Shown here: piece by piece, positions 45,001 through 57,318 of the stretch
Position numbering within the stretch: position 1 is the stretch's first letter
Layout of the letters: each line of letters opens with the position of its first letter
Origin: Saccharum officinarum
Taxonomy: Eukaryota; Streptophyta; Magnoliopsida; Poales; Poaceae
Assembly: GCA_020631735.1 (NCBI GenBank)
Contig: CM036179.1
Span: forward strand, 25,349,063 to 25,413,062
Reading direction: 5' to 3'
DNA length: 64,000 nucleotides
Translations under genes and position numbers: made by a program
The notes under the pieces: model-generated
The model's database searches: none
What the model saw: only the letters and a program-made list of their open reading frames with translations
Told to the model about the DNA's origin: nothing

Positions 45001-45364
45001 GGCGGGCCGCGGTGGCTGGGCTTGGCCCACGCGGGAGAAAGCGGGCGCGGGGAGGTAAGCGGGCCGCGGCAAGGCAGGCTGAGACGGGCCGAAATCCGGA
45101 ATAAGCCGACTTTTCTTTTCTTTTTCTTTTTCCAATTTTTCAAAGCAAATTTTCAAAGGATTTTCAAATCCAAATTTGAATTTAAATCAAACCACTCATC
45201 TCAAAAATTTAAATGCAACAGCATGAGTGCACAAACATGTTTCTACTCTTATATTTGATTTTAAATTTATAAAAATTATTCTTATTCTAAATTTGCATGC
45301 TCACAAAAATATAAAAATCATATTTTTCCTATTTTTCTTCTTTTCAAATTTTTAGGATGTTACA
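42087..45364 (-). repeat. 5' LTR of the young element
   Basis: 3278 bases, about 99.7% identical to 35319-38596. TATA box at 44808-44814 (minus). Confidence 0.93.
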
Positions 45365-45369
45365 GCATA

Positions 45370-48300
45370 TGACCAACCCAAAGCCACAGCTACACAAGAT
45401 ACAGACTTCAACTTCAGATGTTAAAAGAATAATATCTGATCTTTCTAGCGATGGCTACTGCAACAAGTTCCTCAATCTCAATCTAAAAAAATAAAAAACA
45501 ATAATCAGAAAAAACTGAATAAAATAGAAAGCTTCTGGATACGAAAAACATACACAACAATAACCAGAAACTAGACTTAAACTAAAAATCAAAATGAAAC
45601 AAAAACAATAAATTTGAATCAGAAAAATATCTTATCTCAAAAAAAAAAAATAAAGAGACCCTTTCTATGGCTGTATCTAACAGTCAGACAATCAGTATTC
45701 TAAGTGGCCCTTTGGTTTTTTGAAGGAAACAGGAGGGGTTGCTCCCTACTGGACTTTTATTAAAAGCATTGTACAAAAAAATTTACAAAAAGCCATGCTC
45801 TGGAATTATGATACAAAGAAAGAACTAAGAGGCCCTTTGTTGAGAACTAAACTATAATAACATAATGAAAAGGGGACAAATAGCAACTAAGAACCCAAAC
45901 ACAGAAAACTAAAACTAAGAATGTACCATAAAAATTGACTGAACTAAACTGAAATATACAATATTTATGAGAAACTTATACTGAACACATAAACACAAAT
46001 CAAATAAAAAAATCTTTGCATTCCAATGTTACATAATCCATAGGCAATAACACACTATTGCAATAACAACAATACTTCACCTAGTACACACACAAAAAAT
46101 CAGCATCTAGACAGGAGGAATGAAAACAGATAATAACCAAATTCATGTATTTTAACTGACAAAAAACTAGTACGGACATGGCATATACAGTTCACATATT
46201 ACAGAAGACCACAACAAAATAGAACTTTATCCTAACCAATGCTCTCAGCCAGAACATCTGCATGGTAAACTATGAACAATGAATCAACTATACAACCTAA
46301 CAGTAAAAATCACAACAAACAAAGAAAACTGAACACTTAAGTCAACATTGAAACAAAACTAATCAAGCAATAACACATGGAAATTACCTAACATGGGAAT
46401 ACCAAATGATGCCTTCTCATTGTCCCAGAGATGTTCCTGAAATGAGTCAAAATGCAACAGATCGATCAACAATGACAGAAATAGATCAAGAAACAGAGAC
46501 GAAAGGATAAAATATGATGGATCAAGATGAATCAAAATGGAACAGAAATAAATAGATCAAAAGATAAACAACAAGATAAGGAAATGTTGAACACAAATGA
46601 ACTAGAAGAATAACGAAGAAGAATAGATAGAGAAAAACAGAGAAAGGTAGATCGAGATGATCAAGGTAAGAACATAGAAGAAAGAGTAACTGACCTAAAT
46701 CATCGTGGAGGCAAACCAGACGGAGAGGCCAACAAGAGGAACAAAAAGAATGAAAGAGAGAAGGGAGAGAGGAGGGGAAATGAGTTATAAAGACACGAAT
46801 GAGCAGTTCAACAGACAGTCAAATGTGGAAACCAAGAGAAAATAGAAGTAACTCATCATGGGAATCGGAAACACGCACCAACAGGCAGCGACACACTAAA
46901 TGGGGGTTAACTGCCAATCACTGTAGAAGAAGCCTAGAAGAATAAGTAGGTAAAAGCCCAAGAGAAAAAAATAAAACGATATAAAAAGCCCAACAAGAAA
47001 CAGGTTGAGGAAAAAAGAAAAAGCCTAAGTAAGATAATGTAGATAAAGGCCAAAAAAACCCAGCTACAAGAGTAACCCAAACACACCAACTTGATCACCA
47101 AGTCTATGAAGCATGGCCTCCTCCTCCTCTTCCAGTTGTCGACTCACCAAAAAACAGATATAGAGTCAAGAACAAATACAGGAGACAAAGGGAAACAAAA
47201 GAAAACAAGATGGAAGAAGAAGAGGACTTACACTGGCAGGATTAAATCGAGGAACCAACAAAAGATCATAGAAGAAGCCAAGTAAGCTCGATAAACACAA
47301 CTTCATGTCATATTTGGTCCAGAAACACCTACACATTTGCCAAAAGTCGAGAATTAGAATAAAAATGGCAAAATTACATACTAAATCTTAAAAATACAAC
47401 AAAAATGCATAGCTACAACCTAATCCAATCTAATTTGTAGGAAAATGATCAAATCAGAAGGTACACATCCATGGAGAAGGGAAAAGATCAAATAAGGATA
47501 GAAGATACTAATCTATACCTGACCGACCCAGAAATTTTGTGGCAAGGAGGCTACACAAGGCTGATGATGGAGCAAATAAGGAATTCACAAGAAGAATACA
47601 TGGTACCAGTAAATCACCAGGTAAACAAATCATACATTAATGATAAATTTACAAGACAATTGAACACATATTACACCTACTTGTACAACGTAAAAATTAA
47701 ACAATCAGACTGTAAAAAGGGATCAAAATAACTGTCATGCTACCTAGAATGATAAATGCAGGATCCATATGCAACATATAGCTCTTTACTGTTTGAAGAC
47801 ATCAACACAAAGGTAAAACATGAACAGAAATAAAGCAAGGACTCATATTTCCTAATAGACACATTTAATAACCATAATGTTATGCTTGCAAGTAACAGAA
47901 ATGCAGAGATTATACGTGACAATGCAAGAATCAATACCAAGTAACCAAATCACAATTAGGGGAGACATTCAGGTACCCAAAAAAATCTAATTTATTATAC
48001 ATTACAAAAGAAAATCTAAAAGACAAGAGTAATAGGAAGCCTTTGAAACTTACATTTCTGTTACCATGAACATCAAGTAAATGAAGACAACGTCAGGAGC
48101 TCCAATAACTACATCAATTGAGACTACAATGAACAAGAACAAGAGGAGGAGGTAAGAAAACTTATCAAAAACAATGAAATCAAACAATAACTAAAAAATT
48201 AGACCAAATGATAAGGAACTTATCTTCTTCATACATCAACTACAGCTTGCAGATCCAGAACATGAAACATTGACAGGAACCAACTATAATTGGAGAACAG

Positions 48301-48507
48301 ACATATTTAGCAATTTGGAGATTGAGCAAGTAAGCAAAAAAATATTTATACAAATTAAAGAGTAAATATAAACAAAGGATGTAAAGCACATGAAGAACAA
48401 AATGAACTTGACCTTGCATGCATGAAAATATTTAGAGTACTTCAACAGAAAGTACTATCACAGGAATACAAGGACTAAACGAGTCAAGAGAAGGAAGTTC
48501 ATATAGC
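45370..48507. other. AT-rich interior of the mobile complex, no firm gene
   Basis: Continues the sequence interrupted at 35313. Low-complexity A-rich DNA with many CAAAAC/GAACTAAA words. Segment 46010-46095 resembles 63888-63972 and, more weakly, 63145-63220 (each with a version of CCAATGTTACATAATCCATAGGC). Segment 47598-47822 is the partner of 34957-35185. A frame at 47471-47731 has no recognisable motif. A G/A-rich, promoter-like region lies at 46730-46800. Confidence 0.4.
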
Positions 48508-50788
48508 ATGGAGCAAGCTAAATCAAATGCAACATCGAGCATAGCTCAAGATGGCAATCAGAACATAGAAGACACTGACAGAGAACAAATGCTAACAGAA
48601 GAAGAGATTGATGCATTTATATAGTCAGAACAACAGGCAGCAAGGGAAGGGAACAATGCAAATACAAATAGCAAATACACACCTCAGATTGGCATGCAGT
48701 TCGACAGCCGGGACGATGCACATCATTTCTTCCACTTCTATGCATTCCTGGCAGGATTTCGGATAGTAATTACACATACAAGCAGAACGACTGGCAAGAA
48801 AAAGGATAATACGATCTACAAGGTAGAAATGAGATGCCATTGCTATGGGAAACCTAAAAAGACAAAAAAGAAGGAAGTGAAGAAGGAGAAATAGAGAATC
48901 AAATAGAAAGAAACAAAATGGAAGAAAAGAAAAATAAATGTACAGGTCATAACAAACTGTCCAGTGGTGATGGTGGTCGAGGAAGAGAATGAAAAATAGA
49001 AAATAATAAGACTAGAACTGGAACACAACCACCCATTAAATCTTGATGAGAGAGAACAGATATTCAGCGAGCACAAGTACATGACCAAAATGGAGAAAGC
49101 AATAATTAGAACACTCACACGAAAGATGATTTCCATACTATCCTACCTGAGAGGAGTCACAACTCTACCATACAAGAAGAAGGATGTAGCAAATTTTAGA
49201 ACTAAGCTAAACAGAATAATCACTGGATCAGACATGAAGTAGGCACTAAACTACTTCACAGAAAAGAAAGCAAAGGACCCCAACTTCTACTACAAATTTG
49301 ATATCGATGAGCATCTTAGAGTAAAAAATATATACTGGAGAGATGCTGACTCACTGAAATACTATGCACAGTATGGGAATTGTGTCAGCTTTGACACTAC
49401 CTACATGGCAAACAAATACAACCTTCCCTTCGCACCATTTGTGGGAGTAACAGGACACGGGCATACCTGCTTGTTTGCATGTGCCTTCATTTGTGACGAA
49501 ACAATCGAGACATTCAAGTGGTTGTTCGAAGCCTTCTTAGAAAGTATAGGGGGAAAGCACCCAGCCATAATCATAATTGATCAAGACGCAGCAATGAAAG
49601 CAGCAATAGAAGAGATGTTCCCTGATACAAACCATAGAAATTGCTTATTCCACATCAAAAATAAATGCTACAACAAAAATCTCAAATGCTTCGCAAGCAA
49701 CGAAGGCTTGCCAGAAGAATTCGAAGATAACATAGGCAACAACTTGACAATAGAAGAGTTTGAAAGCCTACGGAAAAAGATGATTTCATATTACAAACTG
49801 GAAACAAACAAGTACTTCAACAAGATGTGGGAAATAAGGGAAATATTCGTATTGGTGTACTTCAAAAATGATTTCTTTCCTTTTCTGCAGAGCACAAGGA
49901 GTGAAGGCACAAATGCAAGGTTCAAAGATAATGTAGGACCTACATATAGCATCACATGCTTTTTGAAAGTATATGACAGAATAGTACAAGCAATTAACAT
50001 AGCAAAAGCCCGGGAAGACAATGCAAACATGCAGAAGACACCGAAACAAATGGAATTTGGATACAACATTGAGCTACAGGCAATGCAAATGTATAATAGG
50101 AACATATTCAACAAGTTCATGTTAGAACTTAGAACTACAACAAGACAAGTTATAAGGAAATGGAGTAGAGAGGACAATATGATGTATGGAAGAAGACAAA
50201 CCAAGTACACAACAAACACAAAACAAGAAAGTACATAGTGCTCATAGACTTGACATGTGGAAGAGAAGACTACAGCTTGACACGTGGAAGAGAAGACTAC
50301 AACTGCATATGTGGGAAATTCAACAAAGATGGAATCCTATGCTCTCATATCCTCAAAATATTAGTAGAAACAGAAGTTAGCAGATTCTAGAGAAATATAT
50401 AATAGAGAGGTGGAGGAAACAGGAAAAGAAAACAAACCTGAAGAGGGTGCTGTCAACAAAAGCAACAGACGATATTCTCAGATTTAACGTCCTGTCAAGA
50501 AAATCAGCACAGTTAACTTCGAAAGGAGCAATAAAAGAAGAAGCAATGGAATATCTACTAGATGAGTTCACAAGAATTGAGAAAAATCTAGACATCATAT
50601 TATCAACAGGAAATACAATTACACCTGAAGGGACAGAAGCAGCTAAAGCATCTGCTGTAGGAAATGATGATACACAACAAACAGTTATTTAGAGGATTGA
50701 AAATTCAGAGGACGAATTGAGAATGCAAGACCTAGAAAGCATAAAGAACAAAGGAAGACCCAAAAGCCAAAAAGATGGAAAGATATAG
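48508..50788 (+). pseudogene. FAR1/MULE-type transposase, degenerate
   Basis: From ATG 48508 the frame contains an acidic leader, a stop at 48622, then a FAR1-type N-terminal zinc-binding region (GMQFDSRDDAHHFFHFYAF, RCHCYGK). After further stops near 48892-49010 and 49239 comes a MULE transposase core with the DDE triad recognisable: Asp 49393-49395 in SFDTTY, Asp 49579-49581 in IIIDQD, Glu 49903-49905 in STRSEGTNARF. A frameshift near 50215 moves the SWIM zinc finger (CICGKFNKDGILCSHIL, ~50304-50350) into another frame, preceded by a 27-bp tandem duplication. The C-terminal part continues (50447-50692, RKSAQLTSKG) and ends in KNKGRPKSQK. FAR1-type MULE transposases (Jittery-like) cut element ends; the plant FAR1/FHY3 transcription factors derive from them. 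This copy is inactive. Confidence 0.88.
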
Positions 50789-51329
50789 TCGTACAATAAA
50801 GGGAGAAGACAAAGGCAAAACAAAAGAAGAAGACTAAGAAAGCAGAAACATCAAGTAAGGAAAAAATACAACCCACAAACATATATACAAAATAATAAAT
50901 GCAGTGATATACTGATGAAAGTTAACACATTGCAGGTCCCAATGGAAAAAACAAGAAGAAGATGAGAAGATCAATAATCAATACAGAATCATGAAGCAAA
51001 AGAAGCATTACAGGGAAAGCAACACTTAGAAAAAGCACTGAAGGCACAAAAGATTAGATTCTAGAATATTATACCATCTAGAGAGCATAGTACTTGAAAC
51101 ATAACATTTATGTTTAAAGTTCTACCCTATTACAGATACATCCATATGAACATTGCAATGTAATAACCAGTTTTACATTTTTCTAAGTTCCTACGAACAA
51201 GTCAGCTATATGTAATGCGGAAGACGACGATGACTACATCTCTTCATCATCCTGTCAAGTTAATAACAATACCACCATAATAAGAACTAGAACAAAGACT
51301 TAAACAGACATAATCAAAGCAAAAAAAAA
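50789..51329. other. Gap between convergent transposase and ULP-like genes
   Basis: AT-rich, contains the probable 3' ends of both genes. No other signal. Confidence 0.5.
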
Positions 51330-54300
51330 GATTGCCTCAAACTTGTAACTGGTAACAAGTTCCTTGCGACCAGTATTCTTGGGAGACAACAGAAGATCAT
51401 TAGCAAGCTTAATCCTCAAATTCGGAATGTCAGAAGCCTTGAATAGAGTGAAGAGCGAATCCCAAGGCAGTTTCCAATGCTCGAGAAACATCATCACATA
51501 GACACCAGAATCAGAGCTACATTAAAAAAGTGCATTATAATCTAGAGAATAGATTACATTACATTACAAAATAGATAGAATAAAGATGAACAATAATATA
51601 TAAGAACAAAAAAAAACAAAATAAAGCAATATACAAAAAATACTTACAAATTATTTGCAGGTTGCTTTGGAATATAAGGATAATGAACTTTGTAATTGTT
51701 GAAACCCATATCAATCAAACCAAAGTTCTTCCACCAATACTTGAACTTTGGAATCTACAAAAATACCTTAATAAGACTAACAAAAATATATCTAACACAA
51801 CAAAAAAAATGAATAAAACAAACAAATACAATAGGAGATAAAGGCATATCAATTTATCGCTAACTTCAACCTGGAATTCATCTTGTAATCCAAAATAAGA
51901 ATCCAAGAAAACAAATGAACGATCCTTAATATCAAGAACGAAAACAAACTAGTGCTCATCATGGTAACATGGGAAGTATAGTTGAAAGAAAAAAATAAAA
52001 ATTTAGAAACATATAAAAATAAAACAAAATATAACAGAAGCTAGATCATTACCATATTACACCAATAAAGAGGCCTGTTCCTGGGATATTTCTTAAAAGC
52101 TCTACTCAAGACATCTTCATTTGCATTCTCTAGATCTTTGAAAAGTTGATCCTACAAGAAATAGACAATCAAGGACAAAGAAAACAAAGGTAAAAAACAA
52201 AAAATAAAAATAAGAACACTTACACTGATATTAGAGAAGAAGTAGAGGGCTTTCGAAACATTAGGGTGACCAAAGGGCAGGGAGTACAGGTGGTAGCAAA
52301 ATGTAGCAATAACAAAGTTGTTTACAGTACCACCAGGCTTCAAAGACTCTCCAAGAGACCAAAATGTGCATCGAACTCCACCGAAAAAGATAGCATCATC
52401 ACTGTAGTAAGATAAAAACAAAATGAACAGTAGAAAAAAGGAAGAAAAATAGATAGAAAACAGACTAAAATATACATAAGACAAAAAATAATCAACACAT
52501 ACCCCCTGTTAGGAGACATAGCCAGATTACAAATAGACTTGTAATTCTTAATCTGAGACTTGTCCACTTTAAATATAACCCTTTTAATCTCAAACTCATC
52601 ACTATAGAAATGACTCGGCTTAACATTCCTCCTAGGTCCATGAATAGGAAGCTTCCCACCAGTAGAAGAATCTGACACCTTGAAATCAGATTTACTTGAA
52701 GAGCCAACAAATTGGTTGGGAGACAGAGATGGATAACCACGAATCTTCTTCAAGGATTTATCAGGAGTGAGTAAAACAGAACTTGACTTTTGCAACTTAG
52801 AATTATAAACAACTTTAGTTTTCTTGTCCATCGACCTCAACTTCTGAGAAAGAGATATCGAACCAACAATAGCAACCTCAGGAGAAGAAACCTACATTTA
52901 AGAAAAACATTTAAACAAAAAATAAATAAAAAAATACAAATAAATACAAACAATCAAATGAAAACAATACGTGATTACTTACAATAACAAGAGAAACAAT
53001 AGAACACCCAGCCTTAGAGGAAGAATGCAACTGAGGTCTAGGAGGCAACTTCTTCAACAGATTCGGAGTTATGTCAGGAGACTCATCATCAGAAAATGGG
53101 ATAGTCTACAAAACTATAGGAGCCTGAAACAAAAATAAAAATAAGAAAAAAATAATATGAAGTTGATCAAAAATAACTATTTGGCTTAGTAGGAATGAAA
53201 TGATAACTATAAGATAACAAAATAAAATATTAAAAAATAACTTACTCCAATGTAATGATCTGGAGACAGAACTGGATCACCTTTAGGATCAGCATTATAA
53301 TCTTTGCTAACAGGAATAACATCACCAACAAGATGAGCAGGAACAGTCTGATGAGATCCTTTAAGAACTGCATCGCCTCGATGAACACTTCTAGAAGACA
53401 CATCATATGGTTGAGAAAAATCTTTTTCAGGAACAACTGATAACAACCTAACTGGTTTCACAACAGAGGAAGAAACACCTATGAGAAAAATAAATGTTGA
53501 GACCATATAATTACTGATCACTACAAAAAAGGAAAGAAAAAAGGTAACTCATGTTTCAACGAAGATGCTAAGGGAGCAACATTTGCAAGACCTTGATTTC
53601 CATCTTTAGATGCAATTGCAGGGTCTGCTAATAAGAACATACATAATAATGAATTAAGAAAATAAAAAAGGAAAAGAAAATAGAAAGAAAAAACTCACTA
53701 GGATCCTTAGCAGAAGAAGAAGCTCTAACATCTTTATCAATATTAGACTGCAATTAAAAATAATAACAAAAAATGAGTCAAACACGAATAACATAATAAA
53801 GAATACAATTACAATACAGTGAAAAGAAAATAAATAAATAAATACCTAAAAAACATGAGTTTCATCAACACCAATATCTTGCTCTGCTGAAGGAGGTATC
53901 ACAAGAGAAGCAACAGGATGATCAGAAGAGTTATCATAGTCAGCAAACAACTTCAACACTTTAAGAACTAAATCCCTTGACTTTACTTCAAACCATAAAC
54001 ATGAGCCATCAATTTCGTGAAGAGGGTCTGAAATCATTAGGGAGATCACCAAGAGAAACCAGATCAATAGGAATTAGAGAAAGACAACTCTTGCAATGAT
54101 GTTCAATCAAAGAGACCACACTAGCTTTCAAAATAGCAGGAACATCACAACCACAAACTTCTTCGAGTTTAGACAAGAAATTGACATCATCAGATGCCTC
54201 AGCACCTTGTTGAGTAGTAGCAACCTATAAAAACAGAGACCTAATAGGTATAAAATATGAATACATAAGAAAATATTAAAAAACAAGCAAGCATAACATA

Positions 54301-54475
54301 CCTTGTAATATCATGTCTTATCAAAATCAAGAAAAGGCCTCATACCATAAACACAAGGAGATTTTAGATCAAGATCAGAAAAATCTCTGATCGTGTTCTG
54401 CTTCCAAACTTTAATTCGAGGGAAAGAATCAGATACTCGATGCGAGAAATCAACATGATCCAAGTAGATGACCTA
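51330..54475 (-). pseudogene. ULP1/C48 SUMO-protease-like gene, C-terminal exons, catalytically dead
   Basis: Minus-strand exons with plausible splice sites: 54467-54300 (YLDHVDF...FPRIKVWKQ), 54226-53848, short exons near 53750-53545, 53480-53240, 53125-52985, 52890-52500 (basic, KSQIKNYKSICNLAMSPNRG), 52402-52220 (VRCTFWSLGESLKPGGTVNN), 52152-52054, ~51985-51870 and 51756-51655, then 51519-51335. The last four form a C48 peptidase fold: a His in CYHDEH followed by TAG (51949-51951) where Trp is expected, then FVFVLDIKDRSFVFLDS with the Asp, and finally SDSGVYVMMFLEHW, where the catalytic Cys of (N)DCG is Ser (51507-51509). Active relatives remove SUMO from proteins. It is the downstream half of the gene starting at 62499; two elements separate the halves. 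Confidence 0.75.
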
Positions 54476-54548
54476 GCAAAAATAATAGAAAATGTAAAAG
54501 TAGAAAATAAAAAAAACTAAATATAGTAAACATAGAGGAATCACTGTT

Positions 54549-55617
54549 TGTCAGGTACTAGCAAAACAAGGTACCCTATTTTCACCGCAAAAACAACCCA
54601 CCAAGGCAGAGTAACGGCCCACAGCCCACCACAGCCGGCCCAGGCCTTAATCCGCTCAAAACCAAAGCCAAAAGACAAGCGCCCGAGCCTCCCATCGCTC
54701 CTCCGCTTCGTTCGACCTCTCTCTGTCTCGCCCGACCCTCGTGACATCATCTAGGCGCCCGAGCCCTGTGACATCATCAAGACGCTTGACCCCTTTGCAC
54801 GGCTACTACTTCGCTCGACCCCCACCGTAACGTACTGCCACGGGTACACATGGGCCCCTACCCTTTCCTGTTCAGGAACAAGAGCTCGCTACGTCGTGTA
54901 GGATCATCTGGGAACTTGTAACACCTGATTCATGATCCGGTCAAGGCTTCCACGGATCTTTCTCGCCCCCACGACAGTAACAGGAAGAAGCTACGCTACG
55001 CCGCACCCTACCATGTCCACCTCAATGGGACAGGGAGCAACGGCTGTCCAGGCCCCCCTACCTTTTCATCGGCGTAGCTTCAGGGCCACGAAATCTTCTT
55101 TATCATGACACCGTGTCAGGGTATGGCCTTGCCGCGTCATCTACAGCCATGGCGTGCCACCATCACGATGACGACTGTGCGAACACACGAACTGAGAGGA
55201 AAGCTAGGAATAGGGAGCACCTTAGGGCATTCTCTTTCCATTTTCATACATCCAAATGTTGTAACCCGACCCCTCCCTTTGCATACTATAAAAGGGGAGG
55301 GAGGGACCCTCGACCAAAGACGGCGGCACGTCAAGACAACACCATGCAATGGCAATGTACTAAGCACACACTCAAGCACTCGAACACACCCACGCACAGA
55401 GACCTAGGAGCCATCCCTCTCACGACCAGCTTGTATCCCCCTACTACAAGCACTTTGGTGTAAAGCAACACGAGCAGCAACGAGCACTGGAAGTAGGGAC
55501 GTTCAGCCCGAACCAGTATACATCTTGTGTTCGCCTTGCACACCATCAGAGGCTCCGACGCACAGCTTCATTCACTTGTCACAATCTCTAGACACCTCCT
55601 GTTCTAGAACATCGACA
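54549..55617 (+). repeat. Tat-like 5' LTR
   Basis: 1069 bases. A TATAAAAGGGG promoter box lies near 55286, about 330 bases before the end. Confidence 0.9.
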
Positions 55618-55619
55618 GT

Positions 55620-55637
55620 TGGCGTGCCAGATAGGGG
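55620..55637 (+). other. Primer-binding site, Tat type
   Basis: TGGCGTGCCAGATAGGGG just inside the 5' LTR; related Tat elements use TGGCGCGCCAGGTAGGGG-like sites. Confidence 0.7.
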
Positions 55638-55673
55638 ACTTTGCGCATCACATTCTACTCTACCAAGTCTTCG

Positions 55674-55895
55674 ATGGCCGGAAATGACATCAACTTTGCT
55701 CCGGTCTTCCACATCTGGTTTGGGAGCCTTGAGTTCATCATCGTTGGGGAGGGCTACGACCTTGACCTGCTCCCACCGACCGGCGAGCCCGCCAGCCTCT
55801 CCGAGCCGGCGACCAACCTACGACTCCGCTCCGATGAGTTGAAGGGCATATGGCCTGACAAGTTCAGCTACCCTAGCATACCACGAGTTGGCTAG
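55674..55895 (+). pseudogene. Short gag-like frame of the Tat-like element
   Basis: 74 codons from ATG 55674 (MAGNDINFAPVFHIWFGSLE). The position right after the primer site is where gag begins. It ends early at TAG 55893 and no capsid motif follows, so gag is truncated or heavily decayed. The neighbouring frame to 56223 is low in information. Confidence 0.5.
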
Positions 55896-57318
55896 CCCTG
55901 CCATGACAAGAAGGTTCATAAATCATCAACAAACATCTATCATCTCAATTCAGAGGCAGGAGAGGTACCAGAGGATCTACCCCAATAGCTCATGCGTTCC
56001 ATCGCCGACGTCTTGGCATCGGCCGAGACAAGCTCCAACTCCAACTTCCTCGGCTCCGACAACGACAATGACAACAAAGGCGACACCAACTTCACCAGGC
56101 TTTGAGAGATGCAACGCCTTTTGCGCATCAGCAACTACCTCCTCGATGATGAGCCATGCAATGATGACTTCATTGATCGCTTCGACGGCTACAAGCTTTC
56201 ATGTTCATAAAGGGAACAACTAGGTCCCTAAACAGAAGTTGGTAAAACAATCACCGAGCCCACCTCCCGTTGTCTTCATTATTAATACTGTTGTTAAGCT
56301 GTTCTTAAAAATCTTCCTTTAAGTTGCTCTTCATATCCCTTGCAATACTGTGTATACAAAGTCATCATATGCATCATGGACATACATGCATCATGCTGCA
56401 TCATTTGCACAAGGTCCGAATCTGGCTTTGGAGTTCATAGGCTGGCCCTGCGGAGGGGTTTCGATAGTCGCTCTAAGCCAACAGAGTGAGGGATGGAATG
56501 AGGAGTGGCACACTAGCGGCTAGTACCCAGTTGCACCGAGCACCATTGGGACTCTTCGATCCATGTTCGAGTCTTGATGAACACTGGTCCAGGGTATTTT
56601 ATCGGAAAAAGGCAACGAGCCACCAGGGACGGTCGAACGACCCTGGTTACCCTACTGAACCAATCGTCAAGAGTTAGGGGTCAGTCACTAGCTACCTCCA
56701 TTGGATCCCTATCGAATAGGAACTGGGGCCCCGCTCGAACTAAGAAACCCGTTAGCAACTCAAACGGGCACCACGTTTCGATCCTAGGTGAGAGGGATGA
56801 CGTGCCACTGTACAACCCCTCCTTTGCGGAAAAGAAGCACGAGGGGAATGCATTGGGCCTCCTGACCGGATCGACGCACGGGCAAAGATTTTTGGAGGCC
56901 CAGATTCATACGCATATCTGCTTTCTTATTTCAAAGGCCCATCGAGGCCCATGTATAGGTATGATGTCTACCTAGGCCATCGCCCAGACTCTGGAAGTGC
57001 TCGAGGGCAAAAAAAGTCTGGCTGGTGACTGTCCCTTCCATGCGTTGGCATTATGGGACACCGACCCCGTCTCGGGACGCGGCAGTGGCAGTAGTCACAT
57101 CAACCATAATATGCTACACGCACTTAGGAGCGGTTCCTTCCTCGCAAAGAACGCCACCAAACTCGCCGCTGGCGATGCTCCAGTGACATTTTATACTAAG
57201 TACATGCTAACCCAAAAATGTGAAAAAAGCGATAAAACCAAACACCGATTAATTCATAAGAGGTCCGATACAAAGGCGTCGATGCGCCACAGGCAAAGCA
57301 AAACACAAAGAAAAAACC
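55896..57318. other. Interior of the Tat-like element, no gene
   Basis: Short frames without recognised domains. GC-balanced sequence, possibly decayed gag/pol and spacer. Confidence 0.4.

Larger units (their letters stand above)
35319..45364 (-). mobile_element. Young non-autonomous Tekay-like LTR retrotransposon (gag/protease only)
   Basis: Two LTRs of exactly 3278 bases (35319-38596 and 42087-45364), ends TGTCACACCC/GTTACA, flanked by a perfect 5-bp duplication GCATA (35314-35318, 45365-45369). The primer-binding site is at the right-hand LTR, so transcription is leftward. I find about ten differences between the LTRs, about 0.3%. The 3.49-kb interior holds a broken gag fragment, a CCHC knuckle and two separate protease-like domains, but no reverse transcriptase or integrase. 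It must have been moved by another element's enzymes. LTR size and ends suggest the Tekay/Del-like chromovirus group; this is inference. Confidence 0.93.

Noticed and set aside
55105..55463. Plus frames in the Tat-like LTR, one repeated at 59467
   Set aside because: They occur in both LTRs, span the TATA box and leader, and show no protein-like conservation between copies.
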